This document shows positions 9,750 to 18,217 of a stretch of 33,455 nt of DNA, piece by piece (the stretch's first letter is position 1; each line of letters opens with the position of its first letter). Source of the DNA: JBBCJM01 sp037190175 (GTDB taxonomy: Bacteria; Pseudomonadota; Alphaproteobacteria; Rhodobacterales; Rhodobacteraceae); assembly GCA_037190175.1 (NCBI GenBank), contig JBBCJM010000130.1, positions 1 to 33,455 on the forward strand, written 5' to 3'. Both the position numbers and the translations under genes were made by a program. The notes under the pieces are model-generated. The model had not been told where the DNA came from. It made no database searches and saw only the letters and a list, made by a program, of their open reading frames with translations.

Positions 9750-10058
9750 CTACAGATCCCCCATCACGGCGGCGCGGAAGCCGAAGACGCGGCGGTCGCC
9801 CGCAAGGGGGATCAGGCCCACGTCGCGGGTCTGGCCCGGCTCGAACCGGATCGCGGTGCCGGCGGCGATGTCCAGCCGCATTCCCCGCGCCGCCTGCCGG
9901 TCGAAATCCAGCGCCGGGTTGGTCTCGGCGAAATGGTAGTGGCTGCCGACCTGCACCGGGCGGTCGCCGGTATTGGCCACGGTCAGGGTCAGGCGGGGGC
10001 GGCCGGCGTTCAGCACGATCTCGCCCGCGGCGGGGATGATTTCGCCCGGGATCATCAC
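9750..10058 (-). CDS. ureB: Urease beta subunit UreB
   Basis: This is the 102-residue non-catalytic structural subunit, recognised from IPGEIIPAAGEIVLNAGR, VGSHYHFAETNPALDFDR and TRDVGLIPLAGDRRVFGFR. It assembles with UreA and UreC into the urease trimer. Its start overlaps the end of ureJ (ATGA), which means ureJ separates it from ureA; in many operons ureA and ureB are adjacent. Confidence 0.97.
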   Translation of the reverse strand: MMIPGEIIPAAGEIVLNAGRPRLTLTVANTGDRPVQVGSHYHFAETNPALDFDRQAARGMRLDIAAGTAIRFEPGQTRDVGLIPLAGDRRVFGFRAAVMGDL

Positions 10059-10597
10059 GCCACCGCCAATGCAAGGCCCGCCGCGGCGGTCGCCGCCCCC
10101 AGCCAGCGCGCCAGCGGCAGCCGGCCCAGCGCGACGCCCGCGCCATGCAGGCCCGCCGTCGCCAGGGCGAAGCCCGCGGCATAGGCGGCCAGCCCTTCCG
10201 CCGGCCCCTCGACCCCATGCGCATGGCCATGCATCATGCCGAAGACCGCGACCACAGGCAGCACCGCCGCCAGCCCCGGCCGCAGCGCCAGCGCCACCGC
10301 CGCCCCGATCACGATGGAGGAGGCGAGGATCACCGGCTCGACCCAGGGCAGGACGATCCCGGCCGCGCCCAGCATCCCGCCCGCGATCATCGCCGCCACG
10401 AAGCTGGCCGGCAGCGCCCAGACCGCCCGCCCGCCGATGCCGGCGGCCCAGAGACCCACGGCCACCATCGCCAGCAGGTGATCGACCCCGCCCAGCGGAT
10501 GCGACAGGCCCGCAACCAGGGGCGAGCCCTCGACATGGCCCGGATGGGCAAGGGCCGCGGTCGGCATCAGCAGCAGGGCGGCGAGCAGCTTCTTCAT
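10055..10597 (-). CDS. ureJ: HupE/UreJ-family membrane protein, probable nickel permease
   Basis: This 180-residue protein has an N-terminal signal sequence (MKKLLAALLLMPTAALAHPGH) followed by about six hydrophobic segments. The family motif HPLGGVDHLLAMVAVGLWA is near residue 33, and a second histidine cluster, MMHGHAHG, lies near the middle. HupE/UreJ proteins are secondary permeases linked to nickel supply for hydrogenase or urease. Its position inside the urease operon points to nickel. It begins 12 bases after the ureA stop. Confidence 0.9.
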   Translation of the reverse strand: MKKLLAALLLMPTAALAHPGHVEGSPLVAGLSHPLGGVDHLLAMVAVGLWAAGIGGRAVWALPASFVAAMIAGGMLGAAGIVLPWVEPVILASSIVIGAAVALALRPGLAAVLPVVAVFGMMHGHAHGVEGPAEGLAAYAAGFALATAGLHGAGVALGRLPLARWLGAATAAAGLALAVA

Positions 10598-10609
10598 CGT
10601 CAGGACCTT

Positions 10610-10912
10610 TCAGCGGATGGGGTGGTGGACGGTGACCAGCTTGGTCCCGTCGGGAAAGGTCGCCTCGACCTGGATCTCGGGGATCATGGCGGGCACGCCC
10701 TCCATGCAGTCTTCCGCGCGCAGGATCTCGGCGCCGTATGACATGAGGTCGGCCACGGTGCGCCCGTCGCGGGCGCCCTCGACCACGGCGTCGGTGATGA
10801 TGGCGACGGCCTCGGGGTGGTTCAGCCTGACGCCGCGCGCCATGCGGTTGCGCGCGACGATGGCGGCCATGGCCACCAGCAGCTTGTCCTTCTCGCGGGG
10901 GGTCAGGTTCAT
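10610..10912 (-). CDS. ureA: Urease gamma subunit UreA
   Basis: This 100-residue subunit matches the family along its whole length: MNLTPREKDKLLVAMAAIVA, GVRLNHPEAVAIITDAVVEG, ARDGRTVADLMSYGAEIL and a C-terminal PEIQVEATFPDGTKLVTVHHPI. It is the smallest structural subunit of urease. It starts 7 bases after the ureD stop. Confidence 0.97.
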   Translation of the reverse strand: MNLTPREKDKLLVAMAAIVARNRMARGVRLNHPEAVAIITDAVVEGARDGRTVADLMSYGAEILRAEDCMEGVPAMIPEIQVEATFPDGTKLVTVHHPIR

Positions 10913-10919
10913 CTCGGCC

Positions 10920-11750
10920 TCACAATTGCCAGACGCGGGGCGGCGGGCCCGCGCGGAAATGCCGGATCAGCGGGATCAGCGCCGCCCGCAGCGCCTGGGA
11001 CGAGGGCGCCAGGAACCGCGCGACCAGCAGGCCGGGCAGGGCGCTGACCCCCGCCTCGGCGCCCGCGGGCAGCACGGCGCGGGCGGCGTCCAGCCCGTCC
11101 TCCGCCCCCGGCGCGGCGAGGATCAGCGTGGCCGAGGCGCGGATGCCGGCCAGCGTCGCGGCGCCCGCGGGCATCGCGTCCATCCGCACCGCCTCGGCGT
11201 GGATCAGCCGCCCGCCGCGATGGATGCGCCAGTGGTCGCGCAGATGCAGCCTGCGCAGCACCTCGCCATGCGCCGCGCGGCCGAAGACCAGGCTTTCGAC
11301 CGCCAGCAGGATGGCGCTTTCCGCCATGTCCACGGTCAGCCGCCGCTCCAGAGCCGCGCCTTCGAACAGGATCGACTCCTGCGGCAGCCAGTCGATGCGC
11401 GAGCCTGGCCCCAGCGTCAGGAGGTTCGACACCTGCCCCGCCCCGCCCGCGCTGCGATAGACGCGCTCGGCCGCCTGCGTCGTCACCGTCAGTGCCTCGC
11501 CCTCGCCGGCATGGATGTCGAGCGCCAGGCGGTCGCCGCCGGTGATCCCCCCGGCGGTGTTGACGACCACGGCCTCGGCCCGTCCCCGGGGCATCAGCAG
11601 CTTCAGGCAGCCTTGCTGATGAAACCGCCCGAGCCGCCCCCCGCCGCAGGACAGCCCGGCGGAGCCATGGCTGCGCGGCAGGTCGGTCAGGGATGTGGAA
11701 AGGTCCAGTGCCATGGGCGGGCCCCGATCTGCTTGCCCGACCACGGCCAT
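10920..11750 (-). CDS. ureD: Urease accessory protein UreD
   Basis: This 276-residue protein is recognised from CLKLLMPRGRAEAVVVNTAGG, GGDRLALDIHAGEGEALTVTTQAAERVYRS and IDWLPQESILFEGAALERR. UreD docks on apo-urease and, with UreF and UreG, channels nickel. It is the promoter-proximal gene of ureDAJBCEFG. Two starts are possible: ATG 11750, given here, and the in-frame ATG 11714; neither has a clear Shine-Dalgarno sequence, so the N-terminus is uncertain by 12 residues. Confidence 0.92.
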   Translation of the reverse strand: MAVVGQADRGPPMALDLSTSLTDLPRSHGSAGLSCGGGRLGRFHQQGCLKLLMPRGRAEAVVVNTAGGITGGDRLALDIHAGEGEALTVTTQAAERVYRSAGGAGQVSNLLTLGPGSRIDWLPQESILFEGAALERRLTVDMAESAILLAVESLVFGRAAHGEVLRRLHLRDHWRIHRGGRLIHAEAVRMDAMPAGAATLAGIRASATLILAAPGAEDGLDAARAVLPAGAEAGVSALPGLLVARFLAPSSQALRAALIPLIRHFRAGPPPRVWQL

Positions 11751-12125
11751 GGAACATTTCCCGGATCAATCGGTGGCCCGATCCCGCCCCCGGCTGGGGG
11801 TTGTTCGAAGGGAAGTCTGCCCGATCCTTGGGCGAGTCGCCCATTTTTCGGGCATCCGCCGGGCCGGTGCCTGCCATGAAAGCGGCCCGGCCCCTGGGGA
11901 GGGCCGGGCCCGCCGGGCAGCGCCTGGGGAGTGCCGCCGGCGACGAGGATGCTCTGCCGCCCTTCGTCACGAGGGAACCGGAGCCGGGGCGCGATCTCCT
12001 CGACGGGATCGGGCCGGCGCTTGCCACGGCGCTGTCCCGGCCCTCTTGTCGCGGGGGCAAAATATGTTCTGGAATCGCGCCATAAACCGGCTGATTCTGA
12101 CTTCACCTGTCGCAAGAGGCGAACA
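11751..12125. other. divergent intergenic region between ureD and the LysR gene
   Basis: This 375-base gap holds the promoters of the leftward urease operon and the rightward LysR gene. No convincing coding frame is seen. It contains a strong GC hairpin (11883-11909) and a relatively AT-rich stretch near 12058-12090 just before the LysR gene. No clear T-N11-A dyad or -35/-10 pair could be fixed by eye. Confidence 0.6.
11883..11909. other. perfect 10-bp GC hairpin in the ureD/LysR intergenic region
   Basis: GGCCCGGCCC (11883-11892) pairs with GGGCCGGGCC (11900-11909) around a 7-base loop. No T-tract follows on either strand. It could be a leader hairpin of the urease transcript or the LysR transcript; its role is unknown. 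Confidence 0.5.
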
Positions 12126-13025
12126 ATGGACCGGATCTATCTCTATCGGATCTTCACCCGGGTGATCGAAACCCGCAGCTTCACCCGGGCGGCGGATACC
12201 CTGCAGATGCCGCGTTCCAGCGTCTCGACCGCCATCGCCGATCTGGAGGCGCGGCTGGGCGCGCGGTTGCTGAACCGCACGACGCGGGTGGTCGCGCCCA
12301 CTGACGAGGGGATGGAGTTCCACGAACGCTGCCTCGCCTTCCTGGCCGAGGCCGAGGAGATGGAGGGGATGTTCCGCGCCTCCTCGCGCCGGATCGAGGG
12401 GCGGATCCGGGTCGACATGCCGGGGCGGATCGGGCGGCTGATCGTCGCGCCCGCCCTGCCGGGGTTCCTGGCCCGCTGGCCGGGCATCAGGGTGGAGCTG
12501 GGGATGACCGACCGGGCGGTGGATCTGGTGGGCGAGCGGGTGGACCTGGCCCTGCGGGTCGGGCCGCTGGCCGATTCCGGTCTGCACGCCCGCCGGATCG
12601 GCGAGATCGCCCTGGTCAACGTGGCCAGCCCCGGCTACCTGGCCGAATACGGCACCCCGCTGGCGCCGGACGATCTGGACCGGCACTGGCAGGTGGCCTA
12701 TGCCTCGCCCTCCACCGGGCGGGTGACCGACTGGGAATGGCAGGAGGGCGGCCGCACCCGCACCCGCCCCGTGCCCTGGCGCGTCTCGGCCAACAGCGCC
12801 GAGGGCTATATCGCCTGCGCGCTGGCCGGGATGGGGCTGATCCAGTTCCCGGCCTTCGACATGACCTGCCACCTCGCCGCGGGCGAGCTGGTCGAGGTGA
12901 TGCCCGCCCACCGGCCCGAGCCCATGCCGATGCACCTGCTGTTCCCCGCCGCCCCCCGCCCCCGCCGCCTGACCGCCTTTGCCGACTGGCTGGAGGAGCT
13001 GCTGCGCCAGAACGTCCGCGGCTGA
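12126..13025 (+). CDS. LysR-family transcriptional regulator
   Basis: This 299-residue regulator has the N-terminal winged helix (YLYRIFTRVIETRSFTRAA, then MPRSSVSTAIADLEARLGARLL and NRTTR) and a C-terminal LysR substrate domain (about 90-295). The domain organisation resembles the DsdC/AaeR-like subgroup with an 'F..V.E..SFT.AA' start. ATG 12126 has GAGG 6 bases upstream. It diverges from the urease operon and precedes the PxpBC/carboxylase genes by 118 bases. LysR proteins often control an adjacent divergent operon and themselves, so either neighbour may be the target. The effector is unknown. Confidence 0.92.
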   Translation: MDRIYLYRIFTRVIETRSFTRAADTLQMPRSSVSTAIADLEARLGARLLNRTTRVVAPTDEGMEFHERCLAFLAEAEEMEGMFRASSRRIEGRIRVDMPGRIGRLIVAPALPGFLARWPGIRVELGMTDRAVDLVGERVDLALRVGPLADSGLHARRIGEIALVNVASPGYLAEYGTPLAPDDLDRHWQVAYASPSTGRVTDWEWQEGGRTRTRPVPWRVSANSAEGYIACALAGMGLIQFPAFDMTCHLAAGELVEVMPAHRPEPMPMHLLFPAAPRPRRLTAFADWLEELLRQNVRG

Positions 13026-13143
13026 GCCGCGATCCGCCGGGCAGCGCCGGCCATCATGGGGTAGAAGGACGACGGGGATGATTCCAGCGGGGGTCCGCGA
13101 TGCAGCCAGCCGATCCGAACCGCGACCCGGGCCTTGCCGGGCG

Positions 13144-14703
13144 ATGAGGGTCCTGCCGGCGGGCAGCACGGGGCTGTTGATCGAGCTCGACGGGCTGGAG
13201 CAGGTGCTGGCGCTGCTGGACGCGCTGCTGGCCAGCCCGCCCGAGGGGGTGGTCGACATCGTGCCGGCGGCGCGCACCATCCTGCTGACCTTCGACCCCT
13301 GCCGCACCGACGCCGCCGTGCTGCGCCGGGCGATCCCCGCGGCCGGGGGGCCGCGGCGGGCCGTGGCCGGGCGCAGCCATGACATTCCCGTGGCCTATGA
13401 CGGCGAGGACCTGGCCGCGGTGGCCGAACATCTGGGCTGGACGGTGGCCGAGGTCGTCCGCCGCCACGGGCAGGCCACCTGGACCGCGGCCTTCGCCGGC
13501 TTCGCGCCGGGTTTCGTCTACATGACCTGCGACGATCCGGGCTTCGACGTGCCGCGCCGGGCCAGCCCGCGGCTGCGGGTGCCGGCGGGGTCGGTGGCGC
13601 TGGCGGGACGGTTCGGCGGCATCTACCCCTCGGACAGCCCGGGCGGCTGGCAGATCGTCGGCCGCACGCCGCTGGCCCTGTGGGACCTGCGCCGCCCGCA
13701 GCCCGCGCTGCTGGCCCCGGGCGACCGGGTGCGGTTCCGCGATATGGGCCACGGCGCGCAGGTCGGCGTGCCGCCGCTGCCCGTGCCACCGGAACCGTCC
13801 GCGCGGGGCGGCATCGAGGTGCTGCGCGCCGACCGGCCGGCGCTGTGGCAGGACGGCGGGCGGCCGGGGCAGGGCGGGCAGGGGCTGGGCGCCTCGGGCG
13901 CGCTGGACCGCGGGGCCTTCGCCCGCGCCAACCTCTGCCTCGGCAACCCGCCCGGCTGGCCGGTGCTGGAGATCGCCTTCGGCGGCTTCGCCCTGCGGGT
14001 GGACGCGGCCGTCACCATGGCGGTGACCGGCGCGCCCTGCCCGCTGGTGATCCGCGGCGCGGATGGCCGCCGCAGCACGGCCCCCTTCGGCCGGGCCTTC
14101 GCGCTGGACCCCGGCGACCGGCTGGACCTCGGCCCGCCGCCCCGCGGGATGCGCAGCTATCTGGCCCTGCGCGGCGGGTTCGACGTGCCGCCGGTGCTGG
14201 GCTCCGCCGCGCGCGACACGCTGGCCGGGGTGGGGCCGGCGCCGGTGGTGGCGGGGGCTTGCCTGAACCCCGCGGGCCGCCCGGCGGGGGCGGTCGATCC
14301 CTTCCCGCCGCTGGGGCCGGTGCTGCCCGGGGCGGGCGATCTGGTGGTGCTGGACATCCTGCCCGGGCCGCGCGACGACTGGTTCACGCCCGAGGGGCTG
14401 GCCGCGCTCACCGGCCAGGCATGGACAGTCACGCCCGAGGCCAGCCGGATCGGCATCCGCCTGAACGGCCCGCGGGGGATCGAGCGGCGGGATGCGGCGG
14501 AACTGCCCTCGGAAGGCACGGTGACCGGCGCGATCCAGGTGCCGCACGACGGCCAGCCGGTGCTGTTCCTGGCCGACCATCCGCTGACCGGCGGCTATCC
14601 GGTGATCGCCGCGGTGGCGGCCCATCACCTCGACCTCGCCGGGCAGATCCCGCCCGGCGCGCGGCTGCGGTTCAACCTGACATCCGAGAGGGCCGGCCCG
14701 TGA
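13144..14703 (+). CDS. Fused PxpB-PxpC protein (5-oxoprolinase / KipI-KipA type)
   Basis: This 519-residue protein joins two domains usually encoded separately. Residues 1-210 are PxpB/KipI-like, with GFAPGFVYM (119-127), RVPAGSVALAGRFGGIYP (145-162) and SPGGWQIVGRTP (165-176). Residues 223-519 are PxpC/KipA-like, with MRSYLALRGGFDVPPVLGS and a late RIGIRLNGPRG. Such pairs form 5-oxoprolinase with PxpA, or the carboxyltransferase part of urea carboxylase. No pxpA is present in the window. ATG 13144 gives the canonical N-terminus MRVLPAGSTGLL but has no ribosome site. An in-frame ATG at 13078 has AAGGA 8 bases upstream, but its extra 22 codons lack the high third-position GC of the gene. The stop overlaps the next gene (GTGA). 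Confidence 0.9.
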   Translation: MRVLPAGSTGLLIELDGLEQVLALLDALLASPPEGVVDIVPAARTILLTFDPCRTDAAVLRRAIPAAGGPRRAVAGRSHDIPVAYDGEDLAAVAEHLGWTVAEVVRRHGQATWTAAFAGFAPGFVYMTCDDPGFDVPRRASPRLRVPAGSVALAGRFGGIYPSDSPGGWQIVGRTPLALWDLRRPQPALLAPGDRVRFRDMGHGAQVGVPPLPVPPEPSARGGIEVLRADRPALWQDGGRPGQGGQGLGASGALDRGAFARANLCLGNPPGWPVLEIAFGGFALRVDAAVTMAVTGAPCPLVIRGADGRRSTAPFGRAFALDPGDRLDLGPPPRGMRSYLALRGGFDVPPVLGSAARDTLAGVGPAPVVAGACLNPAGRPAGAVDPFPPLGPVLPGAGDLVVLDILPGPRDDWFTPEGLAALTGQAWTVTPEASRIGIRLNGPRGIERRDAAELPSEGTVTGAIQVPHDGQPVLFLADHPLTGGYPVIAAVAAHHLDLAGQIPPGARLRFNLTSERAGP

Positions 14704-16400
14704 AGAAGCTCCTGATCGCCAACCGCGGCGAGATCGCCCTGCGCATCATCCGCGCCGCCCGCGACTACGGGGTGGAAAGCGTGGCGCTCTATGCCGATGC
14801 CGATGCCGGCGCGCTGCATGTCGAGATGGCGGACGAGGCCTGGAGCCTGGGGCCGGGCCGGCCGGCGGAGACCTGGCTCGACATCCCGCGCATCCTGCGC
14901 ATCGCCGAAAGGGCCGGCGCGGATGCCGTGCATCCCGGCTATGGCTTCCTGTCCGAACGGGCCGAGTTCGCCCGCGCGGTGACCGGGGCCGGGCTGACCT
15001 GGGTCGGCCCGCCGGCCGAGGCGATCGAGTTGCTGGGCGACAAGGTGGCGGCGCGGCGGATCGCCGAACGGGTGGGGGCGCCGCTGGTCAGGGGCTCGGC
15101 CGGGCCGCTGGGCTCCGCCGCCGAGGCGGTGGAATTCGCCCGCGAGGCCGGGCTGCCGCTGGCGATCAAGGCGGCTTTCGGCGGCGGCGGCCGGGGGATG
15201 AAGGTGGCCCGCCGGCTGGAGGAGGTGGGCGAGCTTTACGACTCCGCGGTGCGCGAGGCCACGGAAGCCTTCGGCCGCGGCGAGTGCTATGCCGAGCAGT
15301 TCCTCGACCGCCCCCGGCATGTCGAGGCGCAGGTGATCGCCGACCGGCACGGCAGCATCGTGGTGCTGGGCACCCGCGACTGCACCCTGCAACGCCGCAA
15401 CCAGAAGCTGGTGGAGGAGGCCCCCGCGCCCTTCCTCGCCCCCGCCGACCGCGCCCGCATCCATCAGGCCGCCGCCGCCATCTGCCGCGAGGCGGGCTAT
15501 GTGGGCGCGGGCACGGTGGAGTTCCTGATGTCGCGGGGGGTCGTTTCCTTCCTGGAGGTCAACACGCGGTTGCAGGTGGAGCATCCGGTGACCGAGGAGA
15601 CCACGGGCCTCGACATCGTGGTGGAGCAGCTGCGCATCGCCGATGGCCTGCCGCTGTCGGTCAGCGAGACGCCCGAACCCCGCGGCCATGCCTTCGAGTT
15701 CCGCATCACCGCCGAGGATCCGGGGCGCGGCTTCCTGCCCACGCCCGGGCGGATCGCCCGCTTCCGCCCGCCCGCGGGCCCCGGCATCCGGCTGGACAGC
15801 GGGGTGGAGGGCGGCTCGGTGATCCCCGGGCTCTACGACAGCCTGATGGCCAAGCTGATCGTCACCGGCGCCACCCGCGAACAGGCGCTGGCGAGGGCGC
15901 GACGGGCGCTGGCCGAGTTCCGTATCGAGGGGGTGGCCTCGGTATTGCCCTTCCACCGTGCGGTGCTGGAGGACCCGGCCTTCAACGGCGCGGGGGACTT
16001 CGCGGTGCATACCGGCTGGATCGAGGCCGGTTTCGCCGGCCTGCCCCCCGCGCCCCGGGTCGAGCCGGCGGAGGAGGCGCTGGTGCACAGCTTCGTCGAG
16101 ATCGACGGCCGGCGCCACCGGCTGGGCCTGCCCGCCGCGCTCTTCGCCCTCGCCCCGGCGGCACCGGCGCAGGAGCCGGAGGAAGACCCCCCGGGGCAGA
16201 TCCGCGCCCCCGTCGCCGGCACCCTGCAGGCCTGGCTGGTGGCCGAGGGCGACATGGTGGCCGAGGGCGATGCGGTGGCGGTGATCGAGGCGATGAAGAC
16301 GGAAACCCGCATCACCGCCCCCGCCACCGGCCGCATCGCGCTGAAGGCCGCCCCCGGCGCCGGCGTCGCCGCAGGCGAGATCCTGGCCGTGATCGCCTGA
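14700..16400 (+). CDS. Fused biotin carboxylase-biotin carboxyl carrier protein
   Basis: This 566-residue protein starts with GTG, overlapping the upstream stop. Residues 1-440 are a complete biotin carboxylase: KKLLIANRGEIALRII, the HPGYGFLSE motif (78-86), the glycine-rich ATP loop GGGGRGMK (161-168) and EVNTRLQVEHPVTEE from residue 286. A C-terminal biotinyl domain carries EAMKTE with the biotin-accepting lysine at residue 533. It would carboxylate its own biotin using ATP and bicarbonate. No acyl-CoA carboxyltransferase is nearby; the only partner is the upstream PxpBC fusion. The substrate is unknown; 5-oxoproline, urea or another amide are candidates. A role in acetyl-CoA carboxylation is less likely. 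Confidence 0.9.
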   Translation: MKKLLIANRGEIALRIIRAARDYGVESVALYADADAGALHVEMADEAWSLGPGRPAETWLDIPRILRIAERAGADAVHPGYGFLSERAEFARAVTGAGLTWVGPPAEAIELLGDKVAARRIAERVGAPLVRGSAGPLGSAAEAVEFAREAGLPLAIKAAFGGGGRGMKVARRLEEVGELYDSAVREATEAFGRGECYAEQFLDRPRHVEAQVIADRHGSIVVLGTRDCTLQRRNQKLVEEAPAPFLAPADRARIHQAAAAICREAGYVGAGTVEFLMSRGVVSFLEVNTRLQVEHPVTEETTGLDIVVEQLRIADGLPLSVSETPEPRGHAFEFRITAEDPGRGFLPTPGRIARFRPPAGPGIRLDSGVEGGSVIPGLYDSLMAKLIVTGATREQALARARRALAEFRIEGVASVLPFHRAVLEDPAFNGAGDFAVHTGWIEAGFAGLPPAPRVEPAEEALVHSFVEIDGRRHRLGLPAALFALAPAAPAQEPEEDPPGQIRAPVAGTLQAWLVAEGDMVAEGDAVAVIEAMKTETRITAPATGRIALKAAPGAGVAAGEILAVIA

Positions 16401-16454
16401 GCGGGGCCTGCGCCGGCACCGTCACCACGCCAACAGGACAGGCGAAGGGGGGTC

Positions 16455-16478
16455 CAAGGGGGGCGTCAGCCCCCCTTG
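16455..16478. terminator. bidirectional hairpin between convergent genes
   Basis: CAAGGGGGGC (16455-16464) pairs perfectly over 10 bases with GCCCCCCTTG (16469-16478) around the loop GTCA. It sits between the convergent carboxylase and cysW ends, where a two-way terminator is expected. No T-run follows, so termination strength is inferred from stem stability only. Confidence 0.55.
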
Positions 16479-16526
16479 CCGGGCCCAACGCCCGCAGGCC
16501 GTCAGGCCGAGGGGGGCGGGAGGGCT

Positions 16527-17363
16527 TCAGCCCCGGCGGGTCTCCATCGCGGCCTTCACCACCAGCACCACCAGCGCCACCAGCGTCAGCGTGCTGGCCG
16601 CGGCGAAGGCGCCGGCGACGTTCAGGTCGTTGAACAGCAGCTCCACCTGCAAGGGCAGGGTGTTGGTCTGGCCGCGGATGTTGCCGGAGACCACGGTCAC
16701 CCCCCCGAACTCGCCCACCGCGCGGGCCGAGCACAGCACCGCGCCGTAGAGCAAGGCCCAGCGGATGTTGGGCAGCGTCACCCGGCGGAACACCTGCCAG
16801 CCGCGGGCGCCCAAAGTCAGCGCCGCCTGTTCCTGTTCCGACCCCTGCGCCTGCATCAGCGGCAGCACCTCGCGCACCACGAAGGGGGCGGTGACGAACA
16901 TGGTCACCATCACGATCCCCGGCAGGGCGAAGAGGATCTGGATGTCGTTCGCCCGCAGGAACGGCCCCAAGAGCCCCTGCCGGCCGTAGAGCAGCAGATA
17001 GCAGATCCCCGCGACGATGGGCGAGACCGAGAAGGGGATCTCGATCAGCGTCAGCAGCACCTTGCGCCCCGGGAAGGTGAAGCGCGCGATGGCCCAGGCC
17101 GCGGCGATGCCGAAGGCGATGTTCACGGGAACCACGATCAGCGCCACCAGCGCGGTCAGCCCGATGGCGTGGCGGGTGCCGGGGTCGAGGATATTGGCGG
17201 CGAAGACCCGCCACCCCTGCCCGAAGGCGCGGTGGAAGATATAGGCCAGCGGCACCACCACGAAGACCAGCGTCACCGCCACGGCCAGCCCGATCAGCAG
17301 CCGCGGGACCAGCCGGCTCTCGCGCGGCGCCAGCGCGCCGGGGGCGGTCAGCACATGGCTCAT
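16527..17363 (-). CDS. cysW: Sulfate/thiosulfate ABC transporter permease CysW
   Basis: This 278-residue inner-membrane permease has six predicted helices. It shows the EAA-type loop EQEQAALTLGARGWQVFRRVTLPN and the family stretch SARAVGEFGGVTVVSGNIRGQTNTLPL. It pairs with CysT to form the channel. The ATG overlaps the cysT stop by four bases. It is the last gene of cysA-P-T-W and ends near a hairpin at 16455-16478. Confidence 0.96.
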   Translation of the reverse strand: MSHVLTAPGALAPRESRLVPRLLIGLAVAVTLVFVVVPLAYIFHRAFGQGWRVFAANILDPGTRHAIGLTALVALIVVPVNIAFGIAAAWAIARFTFPGRKVLLTLIEIPFSVSPIVAGICYLLLYGRQGLLGPFLRANDIQILFALPGIVMVTMFVTAPFVVREVLPLMQAQGSEQEQAALTLGARGWQVFRRVTLPNIRWALLYGAVLCSARAVGEFGGVTVVSGNIRGQTNTLPLQVELLFNDLNVAGAFAAASTLTLVALVVLVVKAAMETRRG

Positions 17364-18217
17364 GTCCCCCGCCCCTTGTAGCGCAGCGCCCGGGCCTGCA
17401 AGAGGTTCGAGGCCGCCAGCAGCACCAGCGCGATCAGCAGCAGGATCAGCGCGATCACCGCGGCGCCGTTGTAGTCGTATTCCTCCAGCCGGATCACCGC
17501 CAAGAGCGAGGCGATCTCGGTCTTCATCGGCAGGTTGCCGGCGATGAACACCACCGCGCCGAACTCGCCCAGGCAGCGGGCGAAGGAGAGGGTGACGCCG
17601 ACCAGCAGCGCCGGCAGGATCGCGGGAAAGATCACCCGGCGGAAGATGGTGAAGGGCCCGGCGCCCAGGGTGACGGCGGCCGCTTCGTACTGCGGGTCCA
17701 GATCCTCCAGCACCGGCTGCACCGCGCGGATCACGAAGGGGACCGAGGTGAAGAACATCGCCACCGCCACCCCCCAGATGGTGAAGACCACCTGGATGCC
17801 CATCGGCTCCAGCACCGCCCCATACCAGCCGCTGGCGGCGAAGAGCGCCGAGAGGGTCAGCCCCGCCACCGCGGTGGGCAGGGCGAAGGGGATGTCCACC
17901 AGCGCGTCGAGGATCCGCTTGCCGGGGAAGTCGTAGCGCACCAGCACCCAGGCCATCAGCAACCCGTAGAGCGCGTTGAACACGGTGGCGATGGTGGCCG
18001 CGGTCAGCGTCAGCCGCAGTGCGGCCAGGGTGCGGGGCGAGGTGGCGATGGCCCAGAACCGCAGGGGGCCGACCTCGGCCCCCTTCAGCACCAGCGCGAT
18101 CACCGGGATCAGCACGATCACGCCCAGGTAGGTCAGCGTCAGCCCCATGGTCAGGCCGAAGCCCGGCAGGACCCGCTTCGACCGGCGGGCCGAAGCGGGG
18201 GTGGCGAGGGCGATCAT
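17360..18217 (-). CDS. cysT: Sulfate/thiosulfate ABC transporter permease CysT (CysU)
   Basis: This 285-residue permease carries DIPFALPTAVAGLTLSALF, the ATPase-contact loop EAAAVTLGAGPFTIFRRVIFP, and ARCLGEFGAVVFIAGNLPMKTEI, all typical of CysT. It forms a heterodimeric membrane channel with CysW. Its ATG overlaps the cysP stop (ATGA). Confidence 0.96.
   Translation of the reverse strand: MIALATPASARRSKRVLPGFGLTMGLTLTYLGVIVLIPVIALVLKGAEVGPLRFWAIATSPRTLAALRLTLTAATIATVFNALYGLLMAWVLVRYDFPGKRILDALVDIPFALPTAVAGLTLSALFAASGWYGAVLEPMGIQVVFTIWGVAVAMFFTSVPFVIRAVQPVLEDLDPQYEAAAVTLGAGPFTIFRRVIFPAILPALLVGVTLSFARCLGEFGAVVFIAGNLPMKTEIASLLAVIRLEEYDYNGAAVIALILLLIALVLLAASNLLQARALRYKGRGT

Noticed and set aside
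12979..13143. pxpBC frame extended back into the LysR gene
   Set aside because: The frame is open by chance; codons before 13078 overlap the LysR coding sequence in another frame.
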